Source: Hyphomonas sediminis
Lineage (GTDB): Bacteria > Pseudomonadota > Alphaproteobacteria > Caulobacterales > Hyphomonadaceae
Direction: 5' to 3'
NCBI RefSeq assembly: GCF_019679475.1
Contig: NZ_JAIEZP010000001.1
Coordinates: 1,674,001 to 1,738,000, forward strand
DNA length: 64,000 nt
In this document: one piece after another, positions 25,733 to 33,970 of the stretch
How the letters are laid out: each line of letters begins with the position of its first letter
Numbering within the stretch: the stretch's first letter is position 1
The notes under the pieces: model-generated
Seen by the model: only the letters and a program-made list of their open reading frames with translations
Told to the model about the DNA's origin: nothing
The model's database searches: none
Program-made: the position numbers and the translations under genes

Positions 25733-27309
25733 AGGCCGAGGGCTCCGGGGTTCACATTGCCTTTGGGGTCAACCATTGCCTTGACTGCTTTAAGCAGGTT
25801 CAGCGAGGCATCGCTCAGGACTTCAGAATAAGGATAGCAGCGGCCAATCTGGAAGTGGGCAGCGCCATAGGAGTCGAAGATATCCACCACGCCGCGGCGG
25901 GCCTTCGTCACGGCGGCGGTGGCATCCGGATTGGGGGGGAAGCGCTTCAGCTTTTTGAGGTGAGCAGGTTCAACGGTCTGCTCGTGGATGGCGAAGATTT
26001 CCTCCGGCCACATGAAGACCGGTTCGATCAGGTAAGCGGTGGTGCCCAGCGAGCTGATGAGGAAGCCGGTTAGGATTTCGTATTTCGTGAACTCTTCGGA
26101 GAGCGAAGCGAAATAGTCTTCCAGAGCTTTCCAGACCTTCGGGCCATCGGAAACCGAGACGATGCCGTGGACGGGAACCCAACGTTCGCCTTCTGCGCCG
26201 AGAATGGTGTTCGGCGCCGTGAAAGGGTTTGCCCGGACGATCTTGGGAATGGAGTTTTCCGACTCCTTGCCACCCACAGCGGCGCAAACCGCTTTGAGGC
26301 GTTTCATATCGTCTGCCACGCCAGCCTTGGAGCGGCCTTCGACGACGACGTGCAGGCTCCAGCTGTCGGATTCCATGAAGTTGCGGCCAGCCATGGCGAT
26401 CTTGGCGCCTTCCTGAAGACCTTTCAGGAGATTGCCCTGCGCCTTGACGACATTGGCGAGCGTTTTCGTGTCGGCAGCCAGAGAGGCGCGCTTCAGGCGG
26501 ACGCGGGTGAGCGAGGGATCGAAGCCGAAGACTTCGCAGGCGAGGTTCTGGCGGGCCACGGCGGCCATCGCGTTGGCGCAGGCTTCGCGGCTGGAAAACT
26601 CGAAGGTTGCCCAGTCTTCAAACTCCGGCCACGGAATGAGGCGGAAGGTGATTTCTGCCTTGAAGCCGAGCGCGCCGGAATCGCCGCAGAAAAGACCGGT
26701 AAGATCCGGGCCGTAATAGCGCCAGAAGGGCTTGCCGACCTTGGTGGCGCCTGTGCCGGTACGCACGGGCGTTCCGTCTGCGAGGATGACGGTGAGGCCG
26801 GTAACGCTGTCAGCCGTGGTGCCGTAGATGCCGGCGCCGAAGATGGCGTTGCCTTGCGAGAGACCGCCGCCGACGGTCGAGTTGAGGCCGGAGAGCGGCC
26901 CCCAGAAAGGCGTGCGCAGGCCGAGCGGCTTCAGCGCATCATAAAGCTGTTTCCACGACACGCCTGCCTGGGCGGTGACGTACATGTCGTCCTTGTTGAT
27001 CTCCACGATCTTGTCGAGGCGGGAGAGATCAAGAATGCCGACGCCCGGACGGTCCGGCGTGGTGGAGCTGGTATAGGACATGCCGCCGCCGCGCGGGTTC
27101 AGCGCGATGTTGTGTTCGTGGCAGGCCGCAACGGTCTGCTGAAGTTGTTCGACGGTTTCAGGGGTGGCGATGAAGTCGGCGGTGACGCCTTTGGCCCAGA
27201 TGTCCTGGCTGAACAGTTCGCGGGCGGCGAGCTCCTCGCTGTAGCCTGACGGCCCGAGGATCTGTTTCAGGATGGCGGCAACGGTCTGCGTGGCGGTGGC
27301 GGTTTCCAT
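25729..27309 (-). CDS. VAO/PCMH-type FAD-binding oxidoreductase
   Basis: A 526-residue flavoprotein with FAD_binding_4 domain at about 45-230 (NPRGGGMSYTSS pyrophosphate loop; STVGGGLSQGNAIFGAGIYG) and a C-terminal substrate domain of the vanillyl-alcohol oxidase/4-cresol dehydrogenase type ending GRCYPYSEVLSDASLNLLKAVKAMVDPKGNVNPGALGL. Length matches 4-cresol dehydrogenase flavoprotein, but no cytochrome gene is adjacent. Likely oxidises an alcohol, hydroxy acid or alkylphenol to an aldehyde or ketone used by the next gene. Substrate is not readable from the sequence. Confidence 0.85.
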   Translation of the reverse strand: METATATQTVAAILKQILGPSGYSEELAARELFSQDIWAKGVTADFIATPETVEQLQQTVAACHEHNIALNPRGGGMSYTSSTTPDRPGVGILDLSRLDKIVEINKDDMYVTAQAGVSWKQLYDALKPLGLRTPFWGPLSGLNSTVGGGLSQGNAIFGAGIYGTTADSVTGLTVILADGTPVRTGTGATKVGKPFWRYYGPDLTGLFCGDSGALGFKAEITFRLIPWPEFEDWATFEFSSREACANAMAAVARQNLACEVFGFDPSLTRVRLKRASLAADTKTLANVVKAQGNLLKGLQEGAKIAMAGRNFMESDSWSLHVVVEGRSKAGVADDMKRLKAVCAAVGGKESENSIPKIVRANPFTAPNTILGAEGERWVPVHGIVSVSDGPKVWKALEDYFASLSEEFTKYEILTGFLISSLGTTAYLIEPVFMWPEEIFAIHEQTVEPAHLKKLKRFPPNPDATAAVTKARRGVVDIFDSYGAAHFQIGRCYPYSEVLSDASLNLLKAVKAMVDPKGNVNPGALGL

Positions 27310-27327
27310 GACGGTTCTCCGGGAGGA

Positions 27328-27990
27328 TCAGACGGGTTTGAGGAGGGCGAGGAAGGCGGCGGCGATGAGCAGCGCCCAGATGCCGGTGACGAGGGGGCGC
27401 GCACGGTTCAGCGTGGCGGCGAGGCTGGCCTCAGCGGCAGCCGCATCCGGCCCGGCAAGCCCCATGAGGGCCGGGCCGAGCGGCTTCAGCACGGCGCGGA
27501 TGAACAGGCCAAAGGCCGTGCAGCCGGCAAGCGCGAGGAGTTTCAGCGAGAGGAATAGGGGCAAGCTGCCAGAGCCGGCGATATTCCAGACAGCGACCGC
27601 CGTGAGGCCGCCGATGAGCAGCCAGCGGATGGCAAGGTCTGCCTGGCGCCAGAGCGCCGGGGCGGCGCCATGCTTCATGTGAATGGCCCAGGCGAGCGCC
27701 AGCCAAATGAGCGCAGCGATCCAGACAGCCACAAGCAGCGGCAGGGGCAGGGGCAGGCTGAGCCAGCCTTTGACATGGGCAAGCGTCAGACCTGTCGGGA
27801 AAGCCAGGATAAGCGCCGTGCGGGGCGCCATATCGACATCATTGACGACTTTGGCCGCGAGCATGCGGCGGTCAGTGCTGATGCCGGGCTTGATGAGGAA
27901 GCGGCTGGTGTAGAAGGCGCCAAGGTCGCCGCCCAGCCAGTAAACGAACACCAGCAGGTGCAGCAGCGTAAAGACGGCAATTTCGGGCAT
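27328..27990 (-). CDS. Integral membrane protein, paralogue of the one at 6427
   Basis: A 220-residue protein with about five or six hydrophobic segments. It opens LLHLLVFVYWLGGDLGAFYTS, the same core as the protein at 6427, and shares its overall helix plan. It is the first gene of the four-gene operon (membrane protein, flavin oxidase, ALDH, crotonase) behind site 6. Next to a flavin oxidase, a quinone- or cytochrome-linked electron-accepting role would make sense, with conserved His in helix 1, but this is inference. Confidence 0.8.
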   Translation of the reverse strand: MPEIAVFTLLHLLVFVYWLGGDLGAFYTSRFLIKPGISTDRRMLAAKVVNDVDMAPRTALILAFPTGLTLAHVKGWLSLPLPLPLLVAVWIAALIWLALAWAIHMKHGAAPALWRQADLAIRWLLIGGLTAVAVWNIAGSGSLPLFLSLKLLALAGCTAFGLFIRAVLKPLGPALMGLAGPDAAAAEASLAATLNRARPLVTGIWALLIAAAFLALLKPV

Positions 27991-28007
27991 CGGCGGGTCT
28001 CGCGATC

Positions 28008-28023
28008 AAAAGATATATCTTTT
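28008..28023. promoter_or_regulatory. GATATATC-type operator, site 6 (perfect)
   Basis: AAAAGATATATCTTTT is a perfect 16-base palindrome; the flanks GATC and AATC extend the symmetry to 24 bases with one mismatched pair. It lies 18 bases upstream of the membrane-protein start at 27990 and 30 bases from the 3' end of regulator 2. This is the best copy and defines the motif. Confidence 0.88.
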
Positions 28024-28052
28024 AATCGCTCGAACTTTCGCCGGACGCAAGC

Positions 28053-28850
28053 TCAGCTGTCTGTTTTCCAGTCTTTCTGACGCGCCGTGTTGCGGGTCAG
28101 GCGCATATGGTACTGAAAACGGTCAGCCCGGTAATGGGCGGTGATGTCCTGCACGGGGCGGCCATTCTTGTCGCGCATGATGCGATGAATGCGCAGGAGC
28201 GGAGAGCCGGGCGCGACACCCAGATTGGCCGCAACGGCGGGCTCTGCCGCTTCTGCCATAATGGTCTGTTCGGCTTCCACAGGCGCGTAGCCGGCCTTCT
28301 CCAGAAGCTTGATGAGGGACTCCGTGGCCAACTCATCTTCCGAATAGCCCTCGGAAATATCTTCCGGGACGTAGGTGACAAGATAGGAGAAGGGCTCCCC
28401 GCCCAGACGGCGGAGGCGCACGATGCGCTGGACGGAGGCGTTATTGGGCAGCTCCAGAGTTTCGCAGATTGCGGGACTGGCGGACGCCATCGTGCAATCG
28501 AGCAGCTGGACTTCCGTTTCGACGCCCATCCGGGTGAGGCCATCGATGAGGTTTTCAAAGGAGCCTTTGACCGTGGGGGCGGCGGCATCGAAGGTGATGA
28601 CCGTGCCGATGCCGCGCTGGCGGCGCACGAAGCCGGCCACGGCCAGCTCGTTGAGGGCGCGCTTGACGGTGATGCGCGACACGCCGAGCATTTCTGTCAG
28701 CTCCTGCTCCGCCGGCAGGCGCATATTGAGGCCCAGTTCGCCGCTGACGATCTTCGCGCGGAGCAGATCATAAATCTGCTGGTAGAGGGGGATGCCGGCA
28801 TCTTCAGCGATGAGATCGGCAGTCAGGATAAGGGACGAGTCGGCCGCCAT
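28053..28850 (-). CDS. GntR-family regulator with UTRA domain (HutC type), regulator 2
   Basis: A 265-residue regulator from ATG 28850: winged helix at about 20-87 (PLYQQIYDLLRAKIVSGEL ... SRITVKRALNELAVAGFVRRQ) and a UTRA effector-binding domain at about 105-245. A longer reading to 29189 crosses operator site 7 and is rejected. It is flanked by sites 6 and 7, both high-quality GATATATC palindromes, so it is the first candidate to bind this motif. HutC-type operators are commonly short palindromes with a central TA step such as GTATATAC, close to GATATATC. Effector unknown. Confidence 0.88.
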   Translation of the reverse strand: MAADSSLILTADLIAEDAGIPLYQQIYDLLRAKIVSGELGLNMRLPAEQELTEMLGVSRITVKRALNELAVAGFVRRQRGIGTVITFDAAAPTVKGSFENLIDGLTRMGVETEVQLLDCTMASASPAICETLELPNNASVQRIVRLRRLGGEPFSYLVTYVPEDISEGYSEDELATESLIKLLEKAGYAPVEAEQTIMAEAAEPAVAANLGVAPGSPLLRIHRIMRDKNGRPVQDITAHYRADRFQYHMRLTRNTARQKDWKTDS

Positions 28851-28986
28851 GGGGTCGAGAATCCGTTCAAAGTTGAAATGTCTCCGCCACTTATCGGCTG
28901 TGCCATGTGGATATGCAATGCGCGTTGGCGCATTCGGCAGGCATTGCTGGCAGCTTGCGCGCCGCCGGAAATTGGATAGCTTGGGC

Positions 28987-29003
28987 AAAAGATATATCAA
29001 TTG
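28987..29003. promoter_or_regulatory. GATATATC-type operator, site 7
   Basis: AAAAGATATATCAATTG lies between regulator 2 and the lipoprotein gene at 29013; it also overlaps the ribosome-binding region of the latter (GAGG at 29003-29006). It could give autoregulation of regulator 2 and tight repression of the lipoprotein. Confidence 0.78.
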
Positions 29004-29012
29004 AGGTGTTCC

Positions 29013-29864
29013 ATGCTCCGATTTGCCCTGACCGGTGTGACTGTTTTGCTTGCCGCGTGCGCTTCGACTGCAGGCGGCGCAGCGCCTGTTGCGGAGACCG
29101 CTGTTGCCGAAACGGCGGCCCAGCTCACCGATGCAGACGTGTTCCGGACCTGGATCGAGGCGCGCGCCGGGAATGGGCAACCGGTCCATTGGGTGTCAGA
29201 AGGGGCGGTCTACGCTTACCCGTCGGGCGAGAAGATCATGGGAATGGTCGGCTTCGACAGCTCACGCGTGATCTGGCCTGAGGGCGAAGACGGCGAAGTG
29301 ATCCATCTGACCCGCAAGACCTTCACCTATACAGATCCTGTGACCGGCGAGATTCTGACGGAGCTGAATGGCCAGCCTGTTGTGCCGATTGCCTATCCCT
29401 ATCAGGTAATCCGTTACCGGATGAAAGACGGCCTGATCTATGCCGATGTGGAGCAGGGCGTTGAGCCGCGGGTGCAGAAGATCGAATCGAAGGATGGCAT
29501 CATTGCACGCAAGGTGGGCGATAGCTGGGCGTTTACGGCGCCGCTGTTCCTGAACTTTCCGTTGCCGAATGGCGGGCAGTATGAGGCCTGGGAAAACTAT
29601 GACTTCTTCGTTCACCCCGAGGGCAGCGTGAACCAGCCCTACCAGATGACCTGGCAAAGGCTGGGGGATCTTCCAGCATGGGCGGGCGGCGGCACGGGGA
29701 TCTATCACCTGTTGAGCCACCGCGTTGATACGGTCGATGCGTTTCCGCCCGCGCTGCTGGCCTGGGCCGAGGCAGAGAAGGCGATGTGGCTGGCGCCGCC
29801 GGCAAGCCTGGAGGAAGTTCGCACCCTGCAACAAGGCGAGGGCAGCGCTGGCTTCAGCCAGTAG
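29013..29864 (+). CDS. Lipoprotein, DUF1838-like
   Basis: A 283-residue protein starting MLRFALTGVTVLLAACAS, a lipoprotein signal with lipobox LAAC. The mature region, with KTFTYTDPVTGEILTELNGQ and a late W-R-LGDLPAWAGG, resembles DUF1838, a family of exported proteins of unknown function seen near TonB receptors in marine proteobacteria; the assignment is from memory of the pattern. ATG 29013 is chosen over TTG 29001 because GAGG precedes it. It overlaps the convergent YciI-like gene by 11 bases. Confidence 0.7.
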   Translation: MLRFALTGVTVLLAACASTAGGAAPVAETAVAETAAQLTDADVFRTWIEARAGNGQPVHWVSEGAVYAYPSGEKIMGMVGFDSSRVIWPEGEDGEVIHLTRKTFTYTDPVTGEILTELNGQPVVPIAYPYQVIRYRMKDGLIYADVEQGVEPRVQKIESKDGIIARKVGDSWAFTAPLFLNFPLPNGGQYEAWENYDFFVHPEGSVNQPYQMTWQRLGDLPAWAGGGTGIYHLLSHRVDTVDAFPPALLAWAEAEKAMWLAPPASLEEVRTLQQGEGSAGFSQ

Positions 29865-30255
29865 CGCCGGCGATGCGGCGGACGAAATCTTCCGTATCGT
29901 CCCAGATCTTGCCGCCGATGAACAGGCCGGCGGCATTCGTCAGCTCACGGTATTCAACCGACGCGTACATTCCGCAGCTGATATAGGGATCATGCGCCAG
30001 CAGGGCCTGAACTTCTTCCAGCGTATCACCCAGCACAAGGAAGGCGGATCCCGTGATCGGGCCACCGCCTGGCGCACGCACGGGGCCTGCCGTGATGAAG
30101 CGCTGCCAGTGGCGCTCAATGTGCGCGAAATGCGTCGCCATATGCAGGATGCGCAGCTCTGCTGCGCCGGGGCCGTCGACGCAGGTTACCAGATAGCAGG
30201 GCTGTCCCATTTTCGGGACATGGGGTGGGGGCGCTGGTGCAGCCGGCGTGCTCAT
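29854..30255 (-). CDS. YciI-like protein
   Basis: A 133-residue ferredoxin-fold protein: GQPCYLVTCVDGPGAAELR...HMATHFAHIERHWQRFITAGPV and GSAFLVLGDTLEEVQALLAHDPY follow the YciI pattern (His-Asp pair in the putative active site). A few family members act as dehydrochlorinases or ring-cleavage accessory enzymes; most are uncharacterised. The proline-rich N-terminus (residues 1-15) is atypical and the Met16 could be the true start. Last gene of the five-gene operon beginning at 33916; its start overlaps the nitrilase-like stop by four bases. Confidence 0.78.
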   Translation of the reverse strand: MSTPAAPAPPPHVPKMGQPCYLVTCVDGPGAAELRILHMATHFAHIERHWQRFITAGPVRAPGGGPITGSAFLVLGDTLEEVQALLAHDPYISCGMYASVEYRELTNAAGLFIGGKIWDDTEDFVRRIAGATG

Positions 30256-31382
30256 TTCAGGACGCCGGAGGCGGCGAGCCGGTCGATGACGGCCTGTTGC
30301 TGGGAAAGGGCGTCTGCGCGCTGGACCATCTTGCCATCCGGCGTGCGGTTGGGCGGGGCAAGTTCGGTGCTCGCATAGGCCGGGGCGAAAGCCGCCAGCG
30401 GCAGGCGCGAGAGCGTGTTGGTCATGCCGGTCTTGCGGCGGGTCTCGCGCAGGGCGGTCAGGTCGAGTACGGCATTGGCGTTCATTGTTTCGCCTGTGCC
30501 AGCTTCCCCAAGCGTGCGGCCATACCAGTCCAGCACGATTGACATGCCATCGGTGGAAGCAGCGGGAACCGGCGTGCCGGTGATGCTGGCGGAGTTGGCC
30601 GAGACGACATAGGCGATGTTCTCGATCGCGCGGGCCTTCTTGGCGATATGCTTGGGCGTCAGCGAGGGGCTGCCGACTTCGGAGGTCGGGTGGAGCAGGA
30701 TTTCAGCGCCTTTGAAGGCGTGCATCCGGGCGATCTCGGGATAGAGGATTTCCTCGCTGGCGATGGTGGCAAGGGCGCCGATTTCGGTTTCGACAACGGG
30801 GAACACGGCGTCTGCGCCATAGATGTCGAGATATTTGTCCCACACGTCATAGGGGGAGGGCGAATAGAGCGAGATCATGCGGCGGTAGCGCAGCAGGGTG
30901 TTGCCGGTGGGGCCGTAGATGACGTTGGACTGGAAGTAGAGTTCGGGGAAGTTCGGGTCCGTCTCGTAATGGTTCGAGCACAGATAAACACCGGTGGTCT
31001 GCGCCATCTTCGCCAGCGCATCCGGGAAGGCGCCGTCCATCGGGATGGCAGCCTTGGCCTGCCAGGTTTCGCGCGTTTCGCCCATGGGGAATCCGGTCAT
31101 CCAGTATTCCGGCAGGACGACGAGTTTCAGGTCATATCCGTTGAAGCCCTTCAGGAAGCCTTTCGACGCCATGATCTGGCCCGTGACGCGGGTGATAGCG
31201 GCGTTCATCCGCGCGTGGGAGGCCTCGGGCGTCTTGTCCTGATTGACGGCCTCGCAGACAGTCTGCAGGGCCATGGCTGTATAACGCATCGATTTTGCCT
31301 CCCCGGCATTGGCTTTTGATCCGCCGAAAACCGGCAGGAGTGAAGTGGCGGCGGCGCCCATCAGAAGGCCTCGGCGCGTCAT
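30252..31382 (-). CDS. Tat-exported nitrilase-superfamily protein with altered catalytic triad
   Basis: A 376-residue protein with twin-arginine signal (MTRRGLLMGAAATSLL, cleavage near residue 26) and a carbon-nitrogen hydrolase domain. Glu92 of VVLPEYW fits the first triad residue. By eye the Lys position (usually YRKxHL) reads YRRMIS with Arg167/168, and the Cys position (usually ICxE/D) reads IASEEILYPE with Ser209. If correct, the standard Glu-Lys-Cys triad is absent, so either a new chemistry or a non-hydrolytic role applies. Periplasmic location is also rare for this family. Both ends overlap neighbours by four bases. Confidence 0.82.
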   Translation of the reverse strand: MTRRGLLMGAAATSLLPVFGGSKANAGEAKSMRYTAMALQTVCEAVNQDKTPEASHARMNAAITRVTGQIMASKGFLKGFNGYDLKLVVLPEYWMTGFPMGETRETWQAKAAIPMDGAFPDALAKMAQTTGVYLCSNHYETDPNFPELYFQSNVIYGPTGNTLLRYRRMISLYSPSPYDVWDKYLDIYGADAVFPVVETEIGALATIASEEILYPEIARMHAFKGAEILLHPTSEVGSPSLTPKHIAKKARAIENIAYVVSANSASITGTPVPAASTDGMSIVLDWYGRTLGEAGTGETMNANAVLDLTALRETRRKTGMTNTLSRLPLAAFAPAYASTELAPPNRTPDGKMVQRADALSQQQAVIDRLAASGVLK

Positions 31383-32290
31383 TGGCTGGCCTCAGCGAAA
31401 GCGGCGGCAACAACGGCAGCGGTCGAGACCTGCAGGCCCTCCATGGCGGCAAGACCCGTCAGCACACGGGCGAGCGCCTCGATCCGGAAGGGCAGGCCCG
31501 TGATGTAAGGCGTGAGCGTGAAGCCGAAGCATTGCGCGCCGCGCTCTGGGTGTTCCGCAACGGTTTGCGCGGCGGCCTCCAGGATCTGGTCTGCCCATTC
31601 GTCCTCGCTCTGGGAGCGAGTGGACAGAATGAGGAAGTCTGAGAGCTCATAATGGTTAGGCAGGCAGGTCAGCTCGCCTGCGCTGGTCCGCATCGGGAGG
31701 GGGCGCTGGTCGCTCTCCCAATCGAGGCAGATCGAGAAGCCCGCTTCGCGGACCAGGTCCGGCGTCTTGAAGGATTCGTTGCGGGCCGGGCTCATCCAGG
31801 TGACGGCATCGGGAAGAGCGGCGCGGGTTTCGGCAACAAGCGCGCGTTCTTCTTCTTCGCTGAGGCCGGCATGGTGGATATGGGCGGTAGAAACGCCATG
31901 CGCCGCGATTTCGTGACCGCCAGCGCGAATGCGCTCGATCAGCGGGGCATAGCGCCGGGCGATCTCTGCGTTAACCGCAAAGGTGGCTTTCAGGCCAGCA
32001 GCTTCCAGTTCCTTCAGTAGGCGGAAGACGCCGACGCGGTTGCCATAGTCGCGTGTCGTATAGTGGCGCAGGTCCGGATAAGGCGTGACCATGGCGCCGG
32101 GATGCTTGAAGGGCTTCGCGGGCGGGTCCAGCGGGAAAAATTCCAGCGGGATGGTGATGAAGGCCATCGCCTTGGCGCCGGATTTCAGCTGGACAGGCGG
32201 GCGCCGGTCTGCAGGTTGCCAGTCATACCTGTCCTGATCCATGCCATAGGCGCGGTGGGGATAAACGAGAAATTCAGCGGGCTGGGGCAA
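31379..32290 (-). CDS. Polysaccharide-deacetylase/PuuE-like hydrolase (copy 2)
   Basis: A 303-residue NodB-homology protein with TTG start at 32290 (encodes M-PQPAEFLVYPHRAYG), supported by GGAGGA about 7 bases before it and a 17-base overlap with copy 3. It contains the ITIPLEFFPLD opening, HEIAAHGVSTAHIHHAGLS (metal His pair) and C-terminal HxE region. The Asp-Asp pair of true chitooligosaccharide deacetylases is missing, as in PuuE-type enzymes. Upstream in-frame codons to 32419 lie inside copy 3 and are not used. Hydrolysis of a cyclic or linear amide is likely. Confidence 0.78.
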   Translation of the reverse strand: MPQPAEFLVYPHRAYGMDQDRYDWQPADRRPPVQLKSGAKAMAFITIPLEFFPLDPPAKPFKHPGAMVTPYPDLRHYTTRDYGNRVGVFRLLKELEAAGLKATFAVNAEIARRYAPLIERIRAGGHEIAAHGVSTAHIHHAGLSEEEERALVAETRAALPDAVTWMSPARNESFKTPDLVREAGFSICLDWESDQRPLPMRTSAGELTCLPNHYELSDFLILSTRSQSEDEWADQILEAAAQTVAEHPERGAQCFGFTLTPYITGLPFRIEALARVLTGLAAMEGLQVSTAAVVAAAFAEASQ

Positions 32291-33221
32291 AGCCGGTTCC
32301 TCCGGTGGCGACGCCGCGCGCGGCGATGTCCTTGACGCTTTCATCCCAATAATGGGTGCGGAAATGGTCGGCGATCTCGGCGCCGGTCGTGATCCAGATA
32401 TCGTCCGAATGCGCTGCAATGTGTTTCAGCGCCTCCTCGAAGATGCGAATCCGGTGAGGCTGGCTGACGAGATAGGCGTGCAGGGGAATGCACATCACGG
32501 TGCCGGACTCCTCGCCCTCTTTCAGCAGCTGGTCGAAATGGCGTTTGAGCAGGTCCGTATACCGCTGCGGGCTCCACCCCTGCACGGAGTAGGTGATTAC
32601 GTCGTTCACCTCGAGCGAATAAGGCATCGAGACGAGTTTGCCGGTCTTGGTCTTCAGTGGCTGGGGCTGGTCGTCCTGGAACAGGTCGCAGGAATACCAG
32701 AAATCGTGTTCGGCGATGAGGTCCAGCGTGTTTTCCGTGTGGGTGAGGGCAGGGGCAAGATAGCCGCGAATACGCTGGCCGGTCGCCTGTTCCACGGAGC
32801 GGATCGAATCCTCCAGAACAGCGCGCTCCTGCGCTTCATCCATGCCATAGGAATAGCGTGTGTTGTAAATGCCGTGGCTGAAGAACTCCCAGTTGCGGGC
32901 AATACAGGCTTCAATGATTTCGGGGTGATGATCGATCAGGCCGATCGACAGCGAGATCGATCCGCGCATGCCGTACTTGTCCATCAGGTCCATCAAGCGC
33001 CAATGGCCAATGCGGTTCCCCCAGTCGCGCTGCGAATAGCCGGCAATGTCCGGGTTCGGACGAGGCCAGGGAGACCGCGATGGGTTCACCGGCGGATCGA
33101 ACTCATAATACTCAATGTTCGGCGCAATCCAGAAGGCGAGCTTCTTGTTGCCCGGCCATCTGATTTTCGGGCGGCCTTCATAGGGCCAGTAATCATAGAG
33201 ATTGGGATCAGAATGGGTCAT
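32274..33221 (-). CDS. Polysaccharide-deacetylase/PuuE-like hydrolase (copy 3)
   Basis: A 315-residue member: AFWIAPNIEYYEFDPPVNPSR, RDWGNRIGHWRLMDLMDKYG, and NWEFFSHGIYNTRYSYGMDEAQ with the metal-binding His. YNPxIxxYSQRDWGNRxG is characteristic of PuuE-like allantoinase relatives rather than sugar deacetylases. It follows the isochorismatase-like gene (4-base overlap) and precedes copy 2. Tandem copies 2 and 3 may act on different intermediates or as heteromer. Confidence 0.85.
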   Translation of the reverse strand: MTHSDPNLYDYWPYEGRPKIRWPGNKKLAFWIAPNIEYYEFDPPVNPSRSPWPRPNPDIAGYSQRDWGNRIGHWRLMDLMDKYGMRGSISLSIGLIDHHPEIIEACIARNWEFFSHGIYNTRYSYGMDEAQERAVLEDSIRSVEQATGQRIRGYLAPALTHTENTLDLIAEHDFWYSCDLFQDDQPQPLKTKTGKLVSMPYSLEVNDVITYSVQGWSPQRYTDLLKRHFDQLLKEGEESGTVMCIPLHAYLVSQPHRIRIFEEALKHIAAHSDDIWITTGAEIADHFRTHYWDESVKDIAARGVATGGTGFAPAR

Positions 33222-33916
33222 GCCGTGTACGCCTTGATCCAGGCTTTGACTTCGGCGACCGGAACCACATCAGCATATTTGATGAGCAGATCTGTCAGGT
33301 TGGCGAAGTGGTAGCTCTCATGCTTGTCGGCCACGCATTCGATGGGAACAATCGTGCGGTAGCCCCGGCTGAGCGCGTCAACGGCCGTTGCGCGGATGCA
33401 GCCTGATGTGGAGCCGCCAGTGACGACCACCGTATCCACCTTGTGCCAGACAAGGAAGCTTTGCAGCGGCGTTTCAAAAAACGCGCTCGGCATCCGCTTG
33501 GTGTAAACCGCATCGACCTTTTCATCTATGGTCAGGCGGTCATCGAATTCATGACGCTCGGAGCCGTATTTGATGTTCTGTAGCGAATCGGGCGTGTTCG
33601 TCCGTGTGCCCCATACGCCCGCGTCGGCTGCGTTCTCCATATAGGCAACATGTGTCCAGACAACCGGCAGACCTTTCGCGCGTGCCGCGTTCGAAATGTC
33701 GTTGGTATGCTTCATCTGATCAGGGTCGGTGATGTAAGCGGTCTTGGGGTAAAGGTCGGGACGAGTATAGGCTTTTTGCGGATCAACGTTCACGATCGCA
33801 ATTTTCTCGCCGAAGCCGAATTTTGCACGCGCCGGATTGGCCAGCGTCTCTTCGAAAATCTCGCGGGCCGTTTTGTCGGACCGGATCATGGTGGGTTCTG
33901 TGGGATATCCGCTCAT
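33218..33916 (-). CDS. Isochorismatase-family hydrolase (N-carbamoylsarcosine-amidase-like)
   Basis: A 232-residue protein from ATG 33916 (MSGYPTEPTM), preceded by GAGGATC; a TTG at 33922 is also in frame. The Asp-Lys-Cys triad of cysteine hydrolases of this family is visible: Asp45 (IVNVDPQKAY), Lys130 (VYTKRMPSAFF) and Cys163 (GGSTSGCIRATAVDA), with the cis-peptide GGSTSGC typical of N-carbamoylsarcosine amidohydrolase-like enzymes. Expected to release ammonia (and CO2) from a carbamoyl or amide group. First gene of the operon 33916-29854 behind site 8. Confidence 0.88.
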   Translation of the reverse strand: MSGYPTEPTMIRSDKTAREIFEETLANPARAKFGFGEKIAIVNVDPQKAYTRPDLYPKTAYITDPDQMKHTNDISNAARAKGLPVVWTHVAYMENAADAGVWGTRTNTPDSLQNIKYGSERHEFDDRLTIDEKVDAVYTKRMPSAFFETPLQSFLVWHKVDTVVVTGGSTSGCIRATAVDALSRGYRTIVPIECVADKHESYHFANLTDLLIKYADVVPVAEVKAWIKAYTA

Positions 33917-33952
33917 GGACAATGATCCTCAACTGGGCAGGTGGTCGGGTTT

Positions 33953-33970
33953 CAAATGATATATCCTTTT
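33953..33970. promoter_or_regulatory. GATATATC-type operator, site 8
   Basis: CAAATGATATATCCTTTT, inverted repeat with one extra mismatch in the right arm, 37 bases before the isochorismatase-like start. It belongs to the minus-strand operon; the TonB receptor has its own copy 190 bases away. The 300-base intergenic region 33917-34217 holds sites 8, 9 and a CCGG site; no gene is seen there. Confidence 0.78.

Noticed and set aside
25729-27309. p-Cresol methylhydroxylase with cytochrome partner
   Set aside because: Length fits, but no CxxCH cytochrome gene is in the operon.
28850-29189. N-terminal extension of GntR regulator 2 to 29189
   Set aside because: It crosses operator site 7 and the neighbouring lipoprotein start and has no family similarity.
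30252-31382. Apolipoprotein N-acyltransferase
   Set aside because: It has a nitrilase domain but no membrane helices beyond the Tat signal; Lnt needs several.
31379-33221. Cell-wall or chitin deacetylase function for the tandem NodB-like proteins
   Set aside because: The Asp-Asp pair is missing, and coregulation with amide hydrolases favours the PuuE-like branch.
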